Below, piece by piece: positions 58,401 to 64,000 of a DNA stretch of 64,000 nucleotides (position 1 is its first letter; every line of letters starts with the position of its first letter). The notes under the pieces were generated by a model that saw nothing but the letters and a program-made list of their open reading frames with translations, did no database searches and was not told the DNA's origin. Location of the stretch: assembly GCA_019787685.1 (NCBI GenBank), contig JAHNUO010000008.1, positions 496,001 through 560,000 on the forward strand, given 5' to 3'. A program made the translations under genes and the position numbers. Origin of the DNA: Chiua virens. Its lineage: Eukaryota; Basidiomycota; Agaricomycetes; Boletales; Boletaceae.

Positions 58401-60382
58401 GTACTATATGGATTTCATCGACAAGCTCGTCCAGGAAGGCGTTCACATTCTTGGTGTAAAGGACATGGCTGGTCTGCTCAAGCCAGAGGCAGCTAGAATG
58501 TGGGTGGTTCATGGGGCTTATAACATAGAATTTGGACTGAGTGACGAATCTCCAACAGCCTCATTGGAGCTATCAGAGAAAAGTACCCTGATATCCCCAT
58601 CCACGTCCATTCACATGACACTGCTGGGATTTCAACTGCGTCGATGCTCGCCGCCGCCGCCGCCGGAGCTGATGTCGTTGATGTTGCGATCGATAGTAAG
58701 AGGACAAGAAAAATTGCTTACAAACGCATGCTGACTGCGAGACAAGGCATGTCTGGGTTGACTTCACAGCCGTCCATGGGAGCGGTCTGTATGGCTCTGG
58801 AACAGACAAAATTGGGCACGGGCATCCGATATGCCGATATCCAGGCACTAAACTCGTACTGGAGTCAAGTCCGCATGCTTTACAGCTGCTTCGAGGCTAA
58901 TGTCCGCGCATCGGACTCGAGTGTCTTCGAACATGAGATGCCAGGAGGACAGTACACTAATCTTATGGTAGGTTCCGAACCTCGTGGTTCCCGCGTTTTA
59001 GTTTTAACTTACTGGCTGTGTAGTTCCAAGCTGCGCAACTTGGCCTCGGAACACAATGGGAAGGCAAGTTGTACTGTTCTTTTTCCATGATTGCCCTACT
59101 AAAACGTTGTCATGTAGTAATCAAAAAGAAATACGTGCAAGCAAACGAGCTTGTAAGTAGACGATTCCGTCGATCGCATATTGTCGGCGCTTACTCGTCT
59201 TCAAGTGCGGTAACGTTGTTAAAGTCACGCCGTCATCCAAGGTTGTTGGTGACTTCGCACAATGGATGACATCGAACAACTTCACCAAAGAGGACGTGCT
59301 TGCACGTGCAGATCAACTTGACTTCCCCTCGTCTGTCGTTGAGTTCTTCCAAGGCTATCTTGGTCAACCCGTTGGAGGCTTCCCAGAGCCATTGCGTACC
59401 AAGGTTATCAGAAACAAGCCAAGAATCGACGGTCGCCCTGGTGCCCAGTTGGCACCTCTGGACTTCAAAAAGATCAAGGCCGATCTACGCAGTAAGTTTG
59501 GAAAACACATCATCGATGCGGACGTGACTTCCTACGTCATGTACCCTAAGGTAAGTTGTACCTTTGGCTCCGACCAGCTGGCGTGGACCGATCATGTTAA
59601 CTCCGCCAGGTATTTGAAGAATACCAGGGATTCCTGGAGAAATACGGAGACCTAAGGTATGTAACCCTGAGTGCAATCGGGATCGGATCGATACAGACAT
59701 GTCTTGCAGTGTGCTTCCCACGCGGTACTTCTTGGGTCGTCCGGCCATGGGAGAGGAGATGCACGTCGAGATCGAAAAGGGCAAGACCCTCATCGTCCGT
59801 CTGATGGCGGTAGGACCTGTTGTTGAGGGCTGCGCACAGCGTGACGTCTGGTTCGAAGTTAATGGCGAGGTAATACCCAAGACAGGTGCTGTGAGAGTGT
59901 TGCTCATTGCCTTCACCGCCGTAGGTCCGCGCAGTATCCGTTGAAGACAAGAACTCGGCGGTGGAGACAGTCTCGCGGGAGAAGGCAACCTCCGACCCTG
60001 GCTCTGTCGGTGCCCCAATGTCGGGTGTGGTCGTCGAGGTTCGGGTCAAGGAGGGCCATGAGATCAAGAAGGGTGATCCTCTTTGTGGTCAGTGAAATTT
60101 AATGCTGTTCACCAAAACTACCTTTAACTGACGTGATTGTCCGTCACTTACCTCCAGTGCTGAGTGCGATGAAGGTGAGTTGACACTATACAATGTTCTT
60201 TTGTCACCTGACTGGATTTTCAGATGGAATCGGCCGTTACTGCACCTGTTTCTGGCCACATCAAACGTGTCGTTGTGAACGAAGGTGCGTGGGTTTTGCT
60301 GTCATTAGAAACACTGAGTAACCTTTGGCTATCAGGCGATTCGATAAACCAAGGCGACTTGACGGTGGAAATTGTCCACTAA
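55486..60382 (+). CDS. PYC1: Pyruvate carboxylase
   Basis: Biotin enzyme making oxaloacetate from pyruvate, bicarbonate and ATP, replenishing the citric acid cycle; cytosolic in most fungi. About 1200 residues across some 20 or more short introns. N-terminal extension, then biotin carboxylase ([32 protein letters not shown]-grasp loop [27 protein letters not shown]). Carboxyltransferase: [58 protein letters not shown]-terminal carrier domain with the biotinylated lysine in LSAMKMESAV. Start at [12 protein letters not shown] leaves about 45 residues before the first domain, with no strong mitochondrial signal. Intron 59064-59117 is GC-AG. All junctions that I checked are in frame. It converges on the nitronate monooxygenase gene. 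Confidence 0.96.
59064..59117 (+). other. GC-AG intron in pyruvate carboxylase
   Basis: 54 nt, donor context GAAG|GCAAGT (full consensus for GC donors), acceptor GTAG. Joins GLGTQWE to [11 protein letters not shown]; the GT two bases inside the donor is out of phase. Confidence 0.75.
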
Positions 60383-60770
60383 AGGTGATTTTGTACGAGG
60401 CAAGGTTTCATGTTACATAGAATACACAATGTATATTAGTCCCTGCAAGCACGGGTAACCACTTCATTCTGCTATCGGTCAGATGCATTTCTTCCCGGGG
60501 GAACTAGGACGACATGAATAGATCTCTACGATCCATTCATGTCCGTTGGCAGGCTAAAAGGATCCGAGGTTAAATTTGCAAACCAACATGACCCGCACTC
60601 CAGCCGGCGTTTACAAGAGCTTCTAAATCCATGCTCAGCCAAAACCGCAGAAGGAGCAATGCCTCGATACGATGGGAACGTGTGCAACAGTCGACCATTA
60701 GGGGAAAGTGGTGATACGTTGATGGCAGTAACGACTTCTATCTTATCGTTTATCAAATTCGACAACATTG
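60383..60770. other. Convergent 3' intergenic region
   Basis: 388 nt between the stop codons of two genes facing each other. It should contain both polyadenylation regions. No coding signal. Confidence 0.5.
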
Positions 60771-62034
60771 CTATCGGACAAGCTCTGCAGCCAGGTTGAG
60801 CTGGCGCACGATATCGTTGTCAAGTTCCTGAACCACCTCCTGGATATCACGATGAGATGAGATGGACAATTTGACACGGACGGAGCCTGACCTTGGCTGC
60901 CTTGATCTCCGAAATGAGTCCGATTCCCAGACCAGACCACACGAGCATTCGGTCGGATTCACCGATACGGGTACCCTCTCGAAATTTGTCCTTGACTATC
61001 CCAATGTCAACCCCGCTGTCTACGTCTTTGACCGTGCTATTATAGAGTGCCCTCCCATCGACGCCTTCTGGCCAATCCAAGGTGCCCCTCGCACGGTCGA
61101 ACGCCATTGTTCGCACTGTCGCGTCGGATTTAGCAGCTACAAGGGCCTTTTTCTGGGCATCGTTGTACAGGCTCTCTGGCGTCAACAAAAAGCGCGTTCC
61201 AAGCACGGCACCCGCTGCTCCGAGGACAAGGAGAGAAGCAATTTGACTACCAGTAACCACGCCTCCAGCTGCCAAGAGCGGTGGACCATCTCGCGGCCAC
61301 ACGGCGAGAATAGAGGAGACGAGTGTGAACAGGGGTGGTGCGCAACCGTACCCATGTCCTCCTGATTCGTTTCCTACCAGTAAAGAGACATTCGCATGAG
61401 ACTACGTTTGATGGTCAACAGAGGATCAAACTCAACCTTGCGCTACCAGAACGTCCACTTTCCAGTCATTTAGGGCAACGAGAGCGTCCTGGACGGAAGA
61501 CACCTGGACGAATATAGTCGTTTTACGAATGCGGTTGTGCGCCGCGTCGTAGTTGCGGATAAACTTGATCCATTCCTGGATCTTATTCCCAAACGCGAGC
61601 CAGATGGCCTGGACGTGGCTGTCGAGTGCGGCCGAGAGCATCACCTCCGGCTTGGCCGTGGGTTGTTCCAACTGCCAACAAAGATAGCCCACGCCGATCG
61701 GAAGGGGATCCGAGGGGGTAGGCTGGAGCGCGCCACGGGCGAGGGAGATTTCATGGAGAAGGTCCGCGGCGGTCTTGTAGCCTGCAGATCCTAAATCAGG
61801 GGGGTCTTTGCACGGGTGACTCGGAGTGAGGTGTGCAATCGTACCTGCTGCTAGGAATCCGAACCCACCCGCAGCGGTGACATGCGCTGCTAGCAGGCCT
61901 CCGCTTGCGCCTGCCATCGGAGCCACGACGACGGGGGTCTTGATACCTAGTACAACTTGAAGTCACGGCTCGGTCGCTAACAGGTGTAGCTATAACTTGC
62001 CTAATAAACGGGTTATCCGATTGCTGAGAGGCAT
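60771..62034 (-). CDS. Nitronate monooxygenase (2-nitropropane dioxygenase family)
   Basis: FMN-dependent TIM-barrel enzyme that oxidises alkyl nitronates such as propionate-3-nitronate. Five exons (62034-62001, 61946-61845, 61790-61437, 61373-60892, 60839-60771) give 346 residues in exact phase. Motifs in order: TPVVVAPMAGASGGLLAA at the N-terminus; FLAAGGSAGYKTA; LPIGVGYLCWQLE; DVLVAQGNESGGHGYG with the catalytic-type His after Gly-Gly; LLAAGGVVTGSQIASLLVLG and GAVLGTRFLLTPES, the phosphate-binding part for FMN. The first intron (62000-61947) requires GC-AG. Could be detoxification or a secondary role; nothing in the neighbourhood points to a nitro-compound pathway. Divergent from SmB with 216 nt between starts. 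Confidence 0.9.
61947..62000 (-). other. GC-AG intron in nitronate monooxygenase
   Basis: 54 nt, donor TTAG|GCAAGT, acceptor ACTAG. Joins RITRLLG to IKTPVVVAPMAG; no GT alternative keeps frame. Confidence 0.75.
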
Positions 62035-62250
62035 GATGTAGTCGATGAATGGATGAGAAAGTCGTCGTATTTAAGGGACCAGTTCATCTTGAAATTCGGA
62101 GTAATTGGCTCGGTGAGGTGAATCATGCCTGACCGAGCCCGAGGTCGCGCGACGCCGCCACCGTTTATGTTTGTGAATATTTGTACATGAAATCTATACC
62201 GCCTCGCGATAGCGTTCGTTGTGCTTACCCATATCTCAATCGCCCCCATC
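62035..62250. promoter_or_regulatory. Short divergent promoter, nitronate monooxygenase and SmB
   Basis: 216 nt between outward-facing ATGs, so both promoters and 5' leaders share this stretch. Confidence 0.5.
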
Positions 62251-62940
62251 ATGGTCTGTATCATTTACAGATCCAGCAAGCTAATTTTTACTGACCTATC
62301 TTTGAATACGTGTAGCCTCCTCCAAAGTCAAAAGGCGGGAAGATGCTCGGCCTCGTCAATTGGCGGCTGAAAGTCACCATTAACGATGGTCGCGCGCTAA
62401 CCGGACAAATGCTTGCCTTCGATAGGCATATGAACCTCGTTCTGGCAGACTGCGAAGAATTTCGCCGAGTTAGGCCCAAAAAAAAGCCCGGTGAGACGGA
62501 AACACCGTCAGAGCAGGAGATCAAACGAACCCTCGGCCTCGTGATCTTGCGTGGCGAAACTGTTGTCAGCATGAGCGTAGAAGGACCACCTCCAGTCGTC
62601 GATGATGACAAAAAGAACGCTGTAAGTATTTGGCTTCCATTCATCACACGATACATCCTTAGATGGAACGAACCTACAGCTTCCTGTCGGTCCCGGGCGT
62701 GGAATGCCTGCCGGACGTGGTATGGGAATGATGCCGCCGAGTGAGTGCTCTTCTGTGTCCGCGTGTATTGTCCAGTTGACCCCTATAGTGGGTGCGCCTC
62801 CGATGGGACGGCCCCAAGGCTCAGCACCTTTCCCTCCTCCAGGCATGCCCGGGCCTCCCCCTGGTTTCAGGCCTCCAAACTTCCCCCCTGGTGTTCCCTT
62901 CCCACCACCGGGATTCGGAGGTCCCCCTCCTCCTGGGTAA
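62251..62940 (+). CDS. SMB1: Sm protein B, spliceosomal snRNP core
   Basis: One of seven Sm proteins that ring the U1, U2, U4 and U5 snRNAs. Exons: 62251-62253 (the ATG alone), 62316-62621, 62680-62740, 62789-62940; 173 residues in exact phase. The Sm fold is complete: Sm1 LVNWRLKVTINDGRALTGQM, AFDRHMNLVLADCEEFR, then Sm2 RTLGLVILRGETVVSMSVEGP. The C-terminal tail has GRGMPAGRGMGMMPP, matching arginine-methylated RG motifs, and a long Pro/Gly-rich end (FPPPGFGGPPPPG). The ATG-only exon is inferred: frame upstream of PPPKSKGGKMLG closes at once with a stop, and an ATG directly before a GTCTGT donor gives MPPPKSKGGK, the usual start layout. If that is wrong, translation begins at the Met of MLGLVNW (62343). 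Confidence 0.92.
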
Positions 62941-63561
62941 TCATTTCTTCACCTCGGTGGATTTAGCAGTGACCAAAATCCTTCCTTTCCAGCTTCCAAC
63001 CTCCCCAATAGTTCGTTGTGCATAGGTGTTAAATATCTGCAGAAACCAAAAGGCGGAATGGAAAGCTGGGCAAGTAGTTTCCCCTTTCATCATGTTGGTC
63101 GGCGTATAAAATATATTTCCCGGCTTGCACCACAAAAGGTTTGTTGTGCCTATCTTGCTAACAAACCGACAGTACCGTATCTGTCGGTTGCCACGTCCTG
63201 TTGACCTAGTTGGTGAATGGAATGTTATATCATATCTCCAAGCAAACTCGTGATGTTCATGGCTGCGCCGTGTTGCTCATCTCCGGTTTGCCAGCTTGGA
63301 TGCGGAAACGCATTGATGAAACGTCTTCCAGAATTCCAGTACAGACTTGGACTCATAAACGCCGCGCCTGATGATTGGTCCAGCTCTCTTCTATCTGACG
63401 TTGCACGGCCAGAGAAGAAACGTTGACGGCAGCTCCTTGTTTAGATCTTTCACAGCCTGCCCGTTTTTATCATTTACCAGGTTCTCTTAATGTCCCTCGT
63501 GAAGGCAATCCACCACGAGCACCACCACGTACTCCCCTCTCCAGTCCGACTGCGAGTCGAC
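62941..63561. other. Intergenic, downstream of SmB
   Basis: About 620 nt. Contains the SmB 3' end. Short frames at 63016-63204 and 63217-63426 are unrecognised. A direct repeat of a GATGCGGAAACGCAT-type palindromic sequence occurs once here (about 63299) and once inside VRG4; I attach no meaning to it. Confidence 0.35.
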
Positions 63562-64000
63562 ATGGCTTTTGACCTGTTGAGTAGGTTCAGAAGACCTGGT
63601 CCAGCGCCGCGTGATGCACGGCAACACCCACCTCCACGACCGTCTCCGGTGGTTGCACGTCTTCACACGAAAAGACCTGCACCTGTTCCGCAGGTCCGTC
63701 CTCAAGATCGACGAGGATATCACCGTAGTCTTCCGGCCCCTGTCGTCCCTCGTGCACCTGCACCTACGCGCAAAGTCCCAGCCATGCGTGCACCCGCACG
63801 ACCCCCTCCCTATCGAGGGCCCTTGAGACCGCTGCAATGTCTGCACATCCATTTCCATCCCTCCAAGAAGCGGGAAGCACCTCCGTTCCCCCCACCTCAT
63901 GCCAAGTTCTCAAAATCCTCAAAATTCTTGAAACCTTCAAAGCCCTCGCCGAAGGCTATCACCAGCCAGCAGGTCCCGCCGTATCCGCCCCCACGTGGGG
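63562..64000 (+). CDS. Proline/arginine-rich protein, partial at right end
   Basis: An ATG at 63562 opens a frame that stays open for 146 codons to the window edge. The product begins MAFDLLSRFRRPGPAPRD and is rich in Pro, Arg, Lys and His (VVPRAPAPTRKVPAMRAPAR, KFSKSSKFLKPSKPSPK). No domain is recognised. It could be the disordered N-terminus of a larger protein. An unbroken frame of this length with strong compositional bias is suggestive but not proof; a competing minus-strand frame (63487-63900) overlaps it and looks like a shadow. Confidence 0.4.
   Translation, partial: MAFDLLSRFRRPGPAPRDARQHPPPRPSPVVARLHTKRPAPVPQVRPQDRRGYHRSLPAPVVPRAPAPTRKVPAMRAPARPPPYRGPLRPLQCLHIHFHPSKKREAPPFPPPHAKFSKSSKFLKPSKPSPKAITSQQVPPYPPPRG

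Noticed and set aside
50069..62940. Biosynthetic gene cluster
   Set aside because: Zinc transporter, VRG4, pyruvate carboxylase and nitronate monooxygenase are ordinary single genes; there is no backbone synthase or tailoring set.

Overview
The window reads as nuclear DNA of a filamentous basidiomycete, most likely an Agaricomycete. Genes are dense and split by many short introns (mostly 45-65 nt, GTRNGT donors, CTRAY-like branch sites, YAG acceptors), and the gene set is fungal: SUR2, Rho3, Zn2Cys6 regulators, SNX41, the Mus7 form of MMS22, VRG4. I see no tRNA, rRNA, CRISPR or intact transposon. Every call was made by reading translations and splice signals by eye; no search was run.

Layout. 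0.3-11.2 kb, all minus: ZPR1, sphinganine C4-hydroxylase (SUR2), CNOT9/RCD1 and a ten-exon MMS22/Mus7 gene ending 64 nt from the CNOT9 start codon. 11.2-14.6 kb is gene-poor, with one diverged tandem duplication. 14.6-22.0 kb: an acidic CPVC-motif protein (minus), then AATF/BFR2 and SNX41 (plus). 22-24 kb holds no recognised gene. 24-25.4 kb: a Zn2Cys6 factor (minus). 25.4-27.5 kb is empty. 27.5-35.1 kb: a PQ-loop membrane protein and clathrin heavy chain (plus), then an unrecognised fragment. 36.5-41.2 kb: Rho3 and a second, larger Zn2Cys6 regulator (minus). 43.4-49.8 kb: a coiled-coil protein, a CCCH/DUF1771/Smr protein and TSR4/PDCD2 (minus). 50.1-60.4 kb: an MSC2-like zinc transporter, VRG4 GDP-mannose transporter and pyruvate carboxylase (plus). 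60.8-62.9 kb: a nitronate monooxygenase and SmB back to back. A proline-rich reading frame runs off the right end.

Most genes are housekeeping: RNA and ribosome biogenesis (CNOT9, AATF, TSR4, SmB), membrane traffic (clathrin, SNX41, Rho3, VRG4), replication-fork repair (MMS22), metabolism (pyruvate carboxylase, SUR2, nitronate monooxygenase) and zinc homeostasis. They do not form an obvious pathway cluster.

Most striking at sequence level: (1) several conserved genes are broken by single-base indels inside invariant motifs (ZPR1, CNOT9, AATF, the Zn finger of the large regulator, the 35-kb fragment); (2) at least six introns need GC-AG splice sites and one clathrin intron appears to be GA-AG; (3) first exons are tiny, with start codons alone before an intron in CNOT9 and SmB and a 7-nt first exon in AATF. 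I found no clearly novel multi-gene system.
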